Assembly: GCF_029227915.1 (NCBI RefSeq)
Contig: NC_079885.1
Location: 25,731,001 to 25,795,000 of the forward strand
Source of the DNA: Hydractinia symbiolongicarpus
Taxonomy: Eukaryota > Cnidaria > Hydrozoa > Anthoathecata > Hydractiniidae
DNA: 64,000 nucleotides
Reading direction: 5' to 3'
The notes under the pieces: generated by a model
Told to the model about the DNA's origin: nothing
Databases searched by the model: none
The model's input: the letters and a program-made list of their open reading frames with translations, nothing else
Program-made: the position numbers and the translations under genes
In this document: positions 1 through 9,180 of the stretch, one piece after another
Position numbering within the stretch: the first letter of the stretch is position 1
Layout: every line of letters starts with the position of its first letter

Positions 1-231
1 CCTCTGTCGGACGAACCTTCACAACAAACCCAACCACAACCAACACAAGAGTTGAAACCAGAGCCTCCTTTCCTCCCAACAAAAAACCTACCACTCCAAT
101 CAACAAACAAAAGTACCACCACTACCAAACCCAAACAAGTCATTGGACAAATGAAAAAAGAGGGATCGCCTGAGCGAGGTATTGGCGAGTCTCAAAAAAA
201 GAGACGTACCAGATCTGGAAGACAGCACTAA
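1..231 (+). pseudogene. C-terminal end of an unrecognised ORF, perhaps LINE ORF1
   Basis: Frame 1 is open from the window edge to a TAA at 229-231 and reads as a polar, Gln/Pro/Thr/Lys-rich tail ending in a basic Lys/Arg cluster. I see no named domain. A second, diverged copy of the last ~90 bases (GCGTGGTATTGGCGAGTC region) follows at about 297-365 but is out of frame. Because an APE-endonuclease-like remnant lies just downstream at 480-730, the tail may be the end of ORF1 of the same LINE; that link is inference. Confidence 0.3.
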
Positions 232-479
232 CTAAACCACAACTACCAAACCCAAACAAGGCATTGGACAAACGAAACAAAGTCAAGACGGTTCGTCTGA
301 GCGTGGTATTGGCGAGTCTGAAAGGATAGACCTACCAGAGCTGGAAGACAACACTAACAAGTCAAAAACTAAATCCAAACGGGGACGCGGATCCAGCCGT
401 CCCAAAAGGTAATGAACATATCAACAACGTCTATTTATTACTATATTATCAATGTCTATTTTATTTATTTCTTCATTCT

Positions 480-730
480 CTTTTTTAATGTATGTCCAAA
501 TGGCGGTCGCAATTTTCAGCAGTTACGGGAACGCCCTTAAGTTCTCCCATAGATGTAACACAATCGCACATACCTCATAGGAGAATATGCAACATTTTAT
601 TTCCTCCAGAAGACACACCTTGATGACTCCGATATTTAAAAGTTAAAACAAGCCTGGTCATGCTCGATAGCCTATTCTGCGTCTAATGGCACATCGGGTG
701 GAGCAGCAATACTCTTGCCCAAGAAAATAA
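480..730 (+). pseudogene. Decayed APE-type LINE endonuclease fragment
   Basis: Joining short frames gives a block resembling the middle of apurinic-endonuclease-like LINE nucleases: an ILF-P-E-thr segment near 595-620, a DDSDI-KLKQAW-like stretch near 622-662, then SNGTSGGAAILLPK at about 686-724, matching the usual S-x-G-T-S-G-G-A-A-I-L motif. Stops and frame changes show it is dead. It runs directly into the 3' module of the RLE-USP family at 715. Distinct class or clade cannot be set from so little sequence. Confidence 0.4.
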
Positions 731-1440
731 TTTACAAAGAGGTGGCAAGCCACCGCAATGATGAACTCAACCTGTTAGGTCTTTGGAAATAAGCTAGAGG
801 TTGTACTCCTCTAGAGAAAATTCTTCTGAAAGCACAATTCTCCCTTTTTACAAGGAATTAATTAAAAAATATATAAAAAAAATAAAAAGACAAAACACAT
901 TTGAAAAGATAAACAGAACTTTAACCAAGGGCAGGTAGGTTTCGACCCATATTTCTGAACCTAAGTACCCTGGATGTCTAGCTGGGTCACCTCGAAGAGG
1001 TCCGTGGACGGTCATTAGCAGAAACTAGACATCCCTATCTTCCTAAAGTAAACTTTGACCACTTTCTGTTCAGGAAGAATAAAAATTACAAAGTGCACGC
1101 ACAATGACAAACTCGACCAGTTAAGTCTTAAAATTTAAATTCTAGAGGTTTTGTCCCTCTAAAGAATATGCTCATATAAAGGAACACAATTCTTCCTTTT
1201 TCCAAGGAGGTAATTGGCACAAAAATTAAAGAAACAAACAGACAGAGAGAGAGTAGGACAGGACTTCTTTAAAGGGTACAAGGGTTTCGACTCATATTCC
1301 TGAACCAAGGTACCCAAAATGTCTAGCTGAGTCACCTCAAAAGAGGTCTGCGAACAGTCTTCAGCAGGAACTAGACATTTCTTTCATCCATAACTTTTCA
1401 TCTGACCTACTCTGTACAATCTTGTGTGACTGGGGTAAGA
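715..1440 (-). repeat. RLE-USP 3' structured module (two successive copies)
   Basis: Two related units (about 715-1060 and 1080-1440) have the same order of elements. Read on the plus strand each begins with a short hairpin (GGTGGC-AA-GCCACC near 740; GTGC-AC-GCAC near 1093). An AGAGG...CCTCT hairpin follows (near 793 and 1152), then a CCTT...AAGG hairpin, then a ~64-base structure closed by ATGTCTAG/CTAGACAT (near 973-1033 and 1318-1380). The coding sense of neighbouring RLE-USP copies is the minus strand, so this is 3' of the USP domain. The 5'-most unit is closely matched, in reverse, at 62895-63020. Confidence 0.6.
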
Positions 1441-1600
1441 AGTGGAGTCGTCACTCTCCAAAGATAAGACCAGTGCAGTCAAAACCCCTTGCTGACATAA
1501 TTTTTATTTTGTTCTTTGTTTTTTTTGGGTTTTTTTCTGTTTGACTGGGGTAATAAGTGGAGTCGTCACTCTCCAAAGACAAGACTACAAAAAAAAAAAA
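1430..1600 (-). repeat. Two copies of the CTGGGGTAA hairpin motif
   Basis: A ~44-base motif starting CTGGGGTAAKAAGTGGAGTC occurs at 1430 and 1545. On the minus strand it folds as TGGAG-loop-CTCCA with a GTGACGA loop. The same motif recurs at 2324, 2424, 4138, 14255, 14354, 22093, and in reverse at 41698, 45928 and 46023, always next to RLE-USP sequences. Confidence 0.6.
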
Positions 1601-1640
1601 TAACAATAATAATAAAAAACATAAAAAAAAATAAGAATAG

Positions 1641-1968
1641 TCAAACCCCCTTGCTGACATAAGCCGGAAGTTGTGGTGCTGACTGCAATTTACCTAACCT
1701 CTTCAAGGAAAAGGATGTAAGGTTGTACACCATTAAGCAAGCTTTGTTTGCAAGGGACCACTGCTCTGTCGTTGCAATGAAACCACTTACCATGCACTTG
1801 GTTATAAGCAACAGTAGTGTAATGGGCATTGTTCAAATTTCCATAGTGGTTAATTACAGCCCTTAAGTTGTAGTGCTTGCAACAAGAGACTTCACTGTCT
1901 ACAGTGATAGGTATAGAAACGGTGCCCGGGTAAGATGTGACAGAAGAACAAACCTTAGACACAAGACC
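1641..1968 (-). pseudogene. RLE-USP subfamily B, USP C-terminal half
   Basis: The minus strand encodes the C-terminal half of a ubiquitin-specific protease: the VSKVCSSVTSYPGTV strand, a YNLRAVINHYGNLNNAHYT His box, then W-F-H-C-N-D and the terminal P-Y-I-L-F segment. USPs are cysteine proteases that remove ubiquitin; the His and Asp of the triad sit in this half. The sequence is nearly the same as 14456-14760. The coding sense ends next to the 3' module, as in the other copies. At about 1966 it meets the middle of the same domain in the opposite orientation. Confidence 0.65.
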
Positions 1969-2318
1969 TTTCAAGGTTCCAGTGAACACTTCTTCATTTT
2001 TAAATGCATTAAAAGGCCATGTTTCTAATGCAAGGGGTGCTGCTTTTAATCCGTTCTCCCAGCAAGATGCCCTAGAGATTCTTGAGTATCTCATACCAGA
2101 GTTGTCCTTAGCCTTTCCTTTCTTTGGTAGATTATTCAACACTCGTGTGAAAATCTGCACTACTTGCAGCGCTTGCAGTAATATTAGCACCTCTGAGCAA
2201 GTAAGTCCATTCCTTCAACTGCCCTTGACATCGACTGTACAATCTTCAATAAATAACTTTTTGGACAGCGAAGAATCAGGTGTCAACTCGTACTTCTGTC
2301 ACTTTTGCTATTCTTTTT
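1966..2318 (+). pseudogene. RLE-USP subfamily B, inverted USP middle segment
   Basis: The plus strand encodes the USP region after the catalytic Cys box: FSQQDALEILEYLIP (the QQDA box), a CTTCSAC half zinc-finger and an NSYFCHFCYS half zinc-finger. These residues normally lie just upstream of the segment encoded on the minus strand at 1641-1968. About 25 residues are missing at the junction. The arrangement of a 3' part in sense with the adjoining 5' part inverted is the classic result of twin priming during LINE insertion. Confidence 0.6.
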
Positions 2319-2323
2319 TTTAA

Positions 2324-2480
2324 CTGGGGTAATAAGTGGAGTCGTCACTCTCCAAAGACAAGACGTAGTATGATAAAACCCCCTTGCTAACTTAATTTTT
2401 ATTTGATTTTGTTTTATTTTTGACTGGGGTAATAAGTGGAGTCGTCACTCTCCAAAGGCAAGACTAAGTGTAGTCAAGCT
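2324..2480 (-). repeat. RLE-USP 3' hairpin motifs (two copies)
   Basis: CTGGGGTAATAAGTGGAGTC motifs at 2324 and 2424 form the start of the 3' region of the subfamily A copy whose USP domain begins at 2566 on the minus strand. Confidence 0.55.
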
Positions 2481-2565
2481 CCCTTGCCGACTCATTCTGG
2501 TTAAAATATTCTTATCTCAGCTGTTCTAAAAAGAAAACATATGACTCGTGACTGTTAATAAAGCG

Positions 2566-3640
2566 GTCATCATAGAAAATTACTGCTCTATCGTTGCAAT
2601 GTATCCACCTGTAAACCATTTGTCGAAGGCTATGGTTGTGTAGTGACCATTATTTAAGTTGCCGCAATGGTTGATAATAGCCCTTAATTGAAAATTTTTA
2701 CGAAATTTCAATTCTCCATCTATGGTAAAAAGTATAGAAAGGGTATCAGGGTAAGCAGTAATACGAGGCAATTTTTGACACAAGGCCGTTGGCGCTGGCA
2801 AAACTTTTTAGTTGTAAAATGAGATGGGAGCCGCACGACACTACCTCTTTTTCAACCAGAGCAGTTTGATGATCGTTGCAAACATGGCCGAAGTAGGCAT
2901 TGGTGTCTGACAACTTCCCGCTTTCACAGAAATTATCTAAGGAAGATTGTAACGTAGGGTGCAGAGAAAGTTGGATGTATGGTGCCATAACTTCTGAGGA
3001 GCTGGTAATATGACATGAATTGCAAGTGGTTGATGTCTTGATGCCAATAGTAAAAAGACTTCCCAAGAAATGGAAAGTCTAATGACAGACCAGGTAGGAG
3101 ATATTCAAGAACCTCGGGGACGTCGTGCTGAGCAAAGATAATAAATGCACTTCCCTTCGCAGTTGATATATGATGTTTCATAGCACGCAAAAAATGGGAG
3201 GGATCAACTGGACTTCTAGAAACAGCCAAACTTTGAAGAACACCTACAAATGTTTCACGTAACTTTAAGGTTGTTTTGCTGACAGAAATGGCTTCTTTAA
3301 CTTTTGGAAGGTTATAAAAACATTGTGAGATTGAGTTTGCATAACATGTGTTTCCCAAGTTTTTTAGACCGCTATTCCTAAAATCAGGGTAAGATGGCAA
3401 TGCGACTGTTGTTTTGGAAGACCTTGTACCAAGTTTTTCGAGTTTTTTGATTTTACAAGATTTTGTGTGAATTGCGGAAGATTTCTCAGGGGTTTTTGAT
3501 TTCTGACATTCCATATTTATAACAGAAGAAAATTCAGAAATGATTGAGGCCTTTTCAGGCTCAACCCAAGTGGTAGAATTTCGAGACATCCAGATGTAAA
3601 AAGAAGCACTCATGGAGGTAAAAGTTAGGTTTGTGAGATG
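2566..3640 (-). pseudogene. RLE-USP subfamily A, USP domain
   Basis: Read on the minus strand this is a nearly complete USP domain broken by two frame changes. The first part (3613-3060) carries the Cys box GLKNLGNTCYANSISQCF at about 3310-3370 and the AQHDVPEVLEYLLP version of the QQDA box. The second part (3066-2800) carries C-x-x-C pairs of the finger and an LILQLKSF strand. The third part (2801-2580) carries the His box INHCGNLNNGHYTT. A Cys nucleophile and His are therefore present in the DNA although the frame is broken. The copy is 5'-truncated just upstream of the USP. Confidence 0.65.
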
Positions 3641-3939
3641 AAAAAGGTTTACAATACAGCAAGCTGCACTGAAGTATCTTGTCTACAGGGACGGTGGATG
3701 TAAATAAAATTGGGATTAGGCTCCCAGAAGAAGGTGCTGAATACACTTTCTTGCTTATTACAAGCATGAGTACTGTCCAACTTGGACCTATAACTATTCA
3801 CTGAGAAAATCTTAAAGAGAAAAAACAATCCTTCAATCACAAACAATACGACACAAGACATATCTAACAACATAAACGGACTGGTTACAGAACAAACACA
3901 AATGGAAAAAATGTATATGTCAAAAATATATAATATAAA

Positions 3940-4330
3940 AAAAGAATTATATAAAACCCTCCTGTGCGCCAGAACTTGTGACTCTGGCTGTAGCTTTCCA
4001 CATGTGTTACAGGGCCCCAACACTCAGCCTTACACAGGAGGTTGTCATGACAGGACCAGCCTGTACATATTTTGACTAAGGACAGCAGGGTTGTCCAGCC
4101 TGAAGACCAAGTTAGTAAACTTGGGCACCTTACTGAGCTGGGGTAAAAAGTGGGGTCGTTACACCCAAAGACAAGCTGAAAGCAAACCCCCTTGCTAAGC
4201 TTCTTTTAAGTTACCAGAGAAGAGTGAGCTGAACTCTTTACCCTCTGGGTATTGACGGCAAACTGGTTCGAATGAACTAGCTGGGGTAATATAAAACCGC
4301 TCGGATTTACATTTTCCTCCCCCATGACCC
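3940..4330 (-). repeat. RLE-USP 3' structured module, subfamily A type
   Basis: On the plus strand: GCCAGA-ACTTGTGAC-TCTGGC near 3968, GTGTT...AACAC near 4003-4023, a CTGGGGTAAAAAGTGGGGTC motif at 4138 and a GGGGTAATATAAAACCGCT tail near 4283. The same series is at 21825-22270, where the first hairpin has arms GCCAGG/CCTGGC instead. Confidence 0.55.
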
Positions 4331-4420
4331 TGTTTAATAGGGAACGTAAAGGCTTGTTAGGGAAGCCAATGCGACGAAAACAGGTCCTTACTGATTCTGA
4401 ACAAAAACCACTTGCACCCA
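4206..4420 (-). pseudogene. RLE C-terminus joined directly to 3' module
   Basis: The minus strand encodes the end of the RLE region (GFCSESVRTCFRR-GFPNKPLRSL) and then runs, without any USP sequence, into the 3' module. In the neighbouring copy at 4423-5957 the same residues are followed by the USP. This copy therefore lacks the whole protease, either by deletion before or after insertion or by splicing of a precursor RNA. Confidence 0.5.
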
Positions 4421-4422
4421 CC

Positions 4423-5957
4423 TCAATGGCAAGTTTCCCAAGTTTTTTAAACCGCTATTCCTAAAATCAGGGTTAGATGGCAATGCGACTGTTCTTTTGG
4501 AAGACCTTGTAGCAAGTTTTTCGGGTTTTTTTGATTTTACAAGGTTTTGTGTGACTTGCGGAAGATTTCTCAGGGGTTTTTGATTTCTTACATTCCATAT
4601 TTGTAACAGAAGAAACTTCAGGAATGATTGGGGCCTTTTCAGGCTCAACCCAAGTGGTAGAATATCGAGACATCCAGATGTAAAAAAAAAAACACTCATG
4701 GAGGTAAAAGGTAGGGATTTTATTAGGGAACGTAAAGGCTTGTTAGGGAAACCAAGGCGACGAAAACAGGTCCTTACTGATTCTGAACAGAAACCCCTTG
4801 CACCCACCTCAATGGCAAAGAAATGCATGATCCATCCATTGTTTTTCATAGTATAACAAAGTGAAGAATACTTGTTAAGCTTTCGTTTAAGCCAATATTC
4901 CGTGTTCTCTTCACATCGACAAGTCAGTTCTACCATAATTACTGTTTTGGAAGAACTGGATATTAATAAGACGTCTGGGCGTAGTTGCGTTATTGCAATG
5001 TATGGTGGAACAACTAAAACGGAATCTAAATCTGACAGTACTTTCGAATCGGAAGCAAGGTGAAGAAAGCCTGGACACTTTGTATGCCTCTTCTTAGATG
5101 GTGATTGACCGGCCAGAATGAAATTAATTTTGTTGCACTTGAAAACCTTAAGAGGTTCATATGATACCAAAAACTCTTTTAATGCCTTAACCAAAACTAT
5201 TAAAACCGAGTCATGACGGTATGTGTATCTAGCCTGCGTAAGGGAGGTCCTACAGGCACCCAATATGTGAGAGACATTTGAGGATGGTTTCTTGCACAGA
5301 ATGCAACTTTTTACTTTCTCAATTCCCCATCTCACAAGATTGGTTGGAGAGGGAAGGGTGTCGAAGGTTGCCTCTATACAAAAGGAAGTTAGACATTGTG
5401 CCAGTGAAAGAATTGTTCTCCAAGATAAATCATTTTTCACATAAGAGCTCCATTTTGTATAATTGCCTTGCAAATTAAACTGTACAGCTCTGGCATGGTA
5501 AATATCTTCTTCATTTTCTTCAATGATATTGGAAACAAGCTTTCGGTAAGCATAAGTGCCTTTTGGTGGTATATTTTTGTGGTCTAAGAGCCGTAAGCCA
5601 GCTCGACCAGTCTGATGCAAACCTAAAATCCTTTTGAAATTGAGCTGACTATCCGCCGAAAGAATTGCCTCACTAACTTTCCAATTTCCAGCTTTTAAAT
5701 CTGGTACGCACTTAGACACACAAGGGTCGACAGAATCTCTTAGTAACAGATGTCCACTGATTTTGGCAGATTTGATAACAGATGAAAGACTTTTCAGGGG
5801 AAGAGGACAAGGCGATGTCGAGGAATATAAGGAAATTTTAGAAATTGAATGATGTAGTTTTAACCATTTCTTAATGAAAACAGAAAATCTTTGCTCTAGT
5901 TTTGACATAGATAGAGAAACTTCTGTTAATTCCAACTGTTCCACCATCTGTTAATTC
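4423..5957 (-). CDS. RLE-USP LINE protein fragment (thumb, CCHC knuckle, RLE, USP start)
   Basis: One reading frame (4388-5947) is open for ~519 codons. Residues ~20-90 contain FIKKWLKLHHSISKISLYS and LPLKSLSSVIKSAKISGH, matching the segment after the RT palm in R2-like proteins. Near residues 215-235 is a knuckle (CILC, His, Cys) followed by YRHDSVL, the R2-type RHD motif. Near 325-365 is the restriction-like nuclease core RPDVLL-x-VIMVELTC with a downstream KLNKYSSL. The frame continues through a Pro/Ser/Lys-rich linker into the start of the USP (GLKNLGN), where it is cut. RLE nucleases nick the target in target-primed reverse transcription; USPs remove ubiquitin. The RT core is absent by 5' truncation. 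Confidence 0.7.
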
Positions 5958-5976
5958 TGTGAATTAACAGATGGTG
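5942..5976. repeat. Perfect 16-bp inverted repeat at a LINE 5' end
   Basis: CACCATCTGTTAATTC at 5942-5957 and its exact reverse complement at 5961-5976 are separated by TGT. The palindrome sits exactly where the subfamily A coding sequence is truncated. Confidence 0.75.
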
Positions 5977-6262
5977 TAAAAAACAAACCTTATGGACCCC
6001 TTTATGAAAGGACCTGTCTATAGCTAACTTTAATAGGATGAAAACTGTCACTGATGGCTTATTACACCTAGCCTTCCCATTTTCAAACAGAGGTTGGTTG
6101 CACTTCTACATAGTAGATATAAAATCGAAATCCTGAAACGTAAAAAATACGTTTTGAGCAGAAATACCCCAGCCTATTTCAAAATAGGGTATTTCAGGTC
6201 ATCTTTTTAACGATCATTTAAATCAGTAGTATATAAACTATGGCTACTTGTACATAGCAATG
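5977..6262. other. No gene seen
   Basis: AT-rich flank between the truncated LINE and the ISL2EU element. I find no domain, structured repeat or splice-supported exon. Confidence 0.5.
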
Positions 6263-6376
6263 TATTCTCGGATCCGGGCTGACGTCACACCGCTAAAGGT
6301 TGGCCAATCTTTGCGCATACGCGAGTAACTGCAGTGAAAACAAACGTTTTGCGCTAGCTGTGGAAAGCTTTTTTCA

Positions 6377-7390
6377 TTGCAGTTTACTGTAAGAGAAGGT
6401 CACACAATGAGTTACAACATTGAAAAAATAAGTGGCGAAGGGAAAACAAGACATTTTAATAAGCTAAAAAATGGTAATTTGGATACTTGTCCATACCAAT
6501 TGCCAGGAGATGTTTTGATCAACGATTCTTGGAAGTGGCCAAACTTGGAAAACCCTGAGGTTTATGATTACTTGGTTAACACCCCTGGCGTTTTTACAAG
6601 AGAAGCTATGAAAAGTCGAAAAAGTTTGGAAGCCCACAATCAATTTTTAAGTGGATGGGTTAGAACTGTGTTTTTCTTTAAGAAAGACAAAACATGGCCA
6701 TATATTTTAATGAAGGCAGAAGTTATGCCTTCATTAAAATATAAAAAATGTTAATGTTCTTTCTGCCCACTGCACGTAATAAATTTCCTGGTGTTCCTCC
6801 AAAGTTACTGCCAAAAAGACAGTTAAACTTCCTTTTTCGCAGTTCCACCAACTGATGAAGAAAAGGCAAGGTTTTTATCAAAACTGTCTAAATTGGACAA
6901 AAAATCCATTGTTTTGCACACATTCTCTAGTTTTTATAAACCATTCGTGCCAATATATGAACCACCCCGAAGAGCCAAGTTACCAAAGTCATTGAGAACT
7001 CTATTTAACAGTAACAACATTGATAAAGATGGCGACAAGTTACAACAAATGTCAAGAGATATTTATAATTTCATCCGTTGTATCCACCACTGTATCCTCT
7101 TTACGTTGGGGCCTTGACCATGAAAAACATGCTGTCATTGATTTTTTAAAACGTAGTAAACATTTAAATGCAAAGATTGTTGATTGTGGGTTGAAACTTG
7201 TACCAGAAAGGACGCTTATTGGGGCTACACCTGATGGAATATTTACATGTAATTGTCATAAAGAAGAAAAGTTAATTGAAATCAAGTGCCCGTACAGTTA
7301 TCGCAACATTATTTCCTTCGCTGCTGCTTTATCTGACAACAAATTTTTTATGAATTCTGAAGAAAAGTTGATAAAAAAGCAGATATAGTG
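6377..7390 (+). pseudogene. YqaJ-like exonuclease of ISL2EU, N-terminal part
   Basis: Short frames (6377-6754, 6893-7117, 7020-7388) together give a protein with ERTLIGATPDGIF and EKLIEIKCPYSYR at about 7205-7305. These are the catalytic D and E-x-K of the YqaJ/lambda-exonuclease fold. The second protein of ISL2EU elements is of this kind. Frame changes near 6750 and 7080 and the insertion at 7390 destroy the gene. Confidence 0.65.
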
Positions 7391-7910
7391 ATTATGAGAT
7401 AACAAAACAGCAAGCTGTAGTGATTCGACTAGTCTAATGACTCTTATTTTAAGTGGTAGAGATACCCTCTAAAGATCTCTATGCAAAGCAAGATCTCCCT
7501 TTTACAAGGATGGTCTGTACAGCCAAGGTAACTGAAAAAGCAACCCTCTGGACAATACAAATATTGCAACAACAAAACAAAAAAAAACAACATATATTGA
7601 GATAAAACGTATATATATACAAATAAATAAAAACTATAAAAAGGGCACAAACAACTACCTATCCGCCAGGACTTGTGAACCTGGCTGTAGCTTTACACGT
7701 GTTACGGGATCCCAACACTCAGCCTTCACAGGTGATTGATGCTTAGGACCAGCCTTGGTCAGGACCAGCCTGAAGTTACTGGGGTGATATGCGTGGGCGT
7801 AAAACCACAAGACATGAAAGAGAATTTACACACCCCCTTGCAGAGCTTCTTACAAGAATAACTATGGGTACAGCAGGGTCGTTAACCCTGTAGACCATAC
7901 TATCAAGTAC
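7390..7910 (-). mobile_element. Solo RLE-USP 3' tail inserted in the YqaJ gene
   Basis: This block matches 21565-22060 closely: the GTGATTATGAGATAACAAAA start, a CAGC-AA-GCTG hairpin near 7409, an AGAG...CCTCT hairpin, a CCAGG...CCTGG hairpin near 7675 and a GGGGTGATATGCGTGGGCGT motif near 7781. It has no coding sequence, as expected for an extremely 5'-truncated insertion. The coding sense of the family would be the minus strand. Confidence 0.65.
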
Positions 7911-7919
7911 AGTTTCAAA

Positions 7920-8316
7920 TGTTTGTTTTTAATTGCAAAAGCTGTTTTTTATTGTGAGGACTCCACATTGGTTACAGGCTGTTGAGGTTTTGTTTGATGT
8001 GAATTTCATCAATTTGAATATGAAAAAAGTTGAACAGTTTTATCTCTGACACATTATACCAGAGTTATTGACAGAAAGACTAGAGCCTAAAGTGGTTAAA
8101 GCTCCACCTCCTCAAGCAAATGCAAGTGAAAAAATGTATTGTCTCTGTCAATACAATCCTAATGATGAAACATTTATTGGTTGTGACTCTACATCTTGCA
8201 AGCATGAATGGTTTCATTTAAGCTGTGTTAAATTGAAAAGAGTCCCAAAAGGTTCATGGTATTGTCTTTTGTGTCGAAAGGCCAGAAAACAAAAGGTATC
8301 TCAACACAGTCAGTGA
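7920..8316 (+). pseudogene. YqaJ C-terminus fused to a PHD finger
   Basis: After the inserted tail the nuclease frame resumes with FDVNFINLNMKKVEQFYL, then PELLTERLEPKV. A Cys4-His-Cys3 PHD finger follows at 8135-8275 (YCLCQYN, GCDS-C--EWFHLSC, GSWYCLLCRK). PHD fingers bind histone tails; a PHD after YqaJ is a recurrent feature of the accessory protein of these transposons. The stop is at 8314-8316. Confidence 0.7.
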
Positions 8317-8357
8317 CATGACTTATACGTCAAACCGGTTATTTTTATAGTCACATC

Positions 8358-8435
8358 AGTCTTGGTCGACCAGTGGTAGGACAACTCACTGTTTTAAACA
8401 GTAGGAAACCCAGGTTCGATTTTTGGTTCACTCTA
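8358..8435 (+). repeat. tRNA-like SINE head (degenerate)
   Basis: CCAGTGGTAGGACAACTCAC resembles an A box. ACTGT...ACAGT could form an anticodon arm, and CCAGGTTCGATTTTTGG a T arm with a B-box-like GGTTCGA. The acceptor stem is weak, so it is a SINE or pseudogene rather than a tRNA gene. Confidence 0.3.
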
Positions 8436-8455
8436 CAATATACCATCACCAAGAT

Positions 8456-9180
8456 TCACAAGTGCAGCACAAACAGTACAAGCTTGTCGATAGTAGTAAT
8501 TTCTGATTCATTTGCTTCATCAGGCTTTGTCATTGTAATGGGTATTGGTCCAGTAAGAATGTTATATCTGTTTTTTATTAACCCAATCACACATTCAATG
8601 TGTATACGTATTGAAGCTACTTGACGAGCAGTCTCAACCATCTGTGTTGCTTTTCCCCCCTTTGTGAAACTAGCCATAATAAGTTAAACGCCAAACCTGC
8701 TGCAAACTCATCGGTCAAGGTAAATCCACAATCTGCAAGTATTTGATCTCCAGGATGATGATACTTGCTACTGATAAAGCCACTTTGCTTGACCAACTTA
8801 ACATCTGACACTCTACCACCCCAAGCCTTTGAATCCTTAAGGCGAGCAAGCAATTAAAAATTTAACAGTTGAGTGTTTTTTGTAATTCGAATAAACCTCA
8901 TTACGTGAATTTAACTTTTTTGGCCTGTCAATAAAAATTTCGGTGCAATCAATAATACCAGTCAACCTTGGAAAATATTGTCGGTAAACATTTGGAAGAG
9001 AGTGAATGCTTGCATCATGATCAGGCCAATGTATTAGCCATGATAATTTTGTAGAGGGTAAGTCGATCCACCTTTGGAATACTTCATGGGCAGTACTTCT
9101 TGGACAGTTGAATTGGTCTGCCATATTTTCAAATTTTAGGTTCAAACGCAGCTTTGTAAGAATGATCAGCAACTGATCTT
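8456..9180 (-). pseudogene. ISL2EU DDE transposase catalytic domain
   Basis: Three minus-strand frames (9172-8837, 8853-8617, 8677-8456) spell a DDE_Tnp_4-type domain. The motifs are RLTGIIDCTEIFIDRPK with YSNYKKHSTVKFLIACSP, then AWGGRVSDVKLVKQSG with GDQILADCGF, then ETARQVASIRIHIECVIGLIK. The catalytic Asp residues are likely those of IIDCTE and ILADCGF, and the Glu that of RIHIE. A short segment is lost at the first junction. This enzyme would cut and join the transposon ends. Confidence 0.7.
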
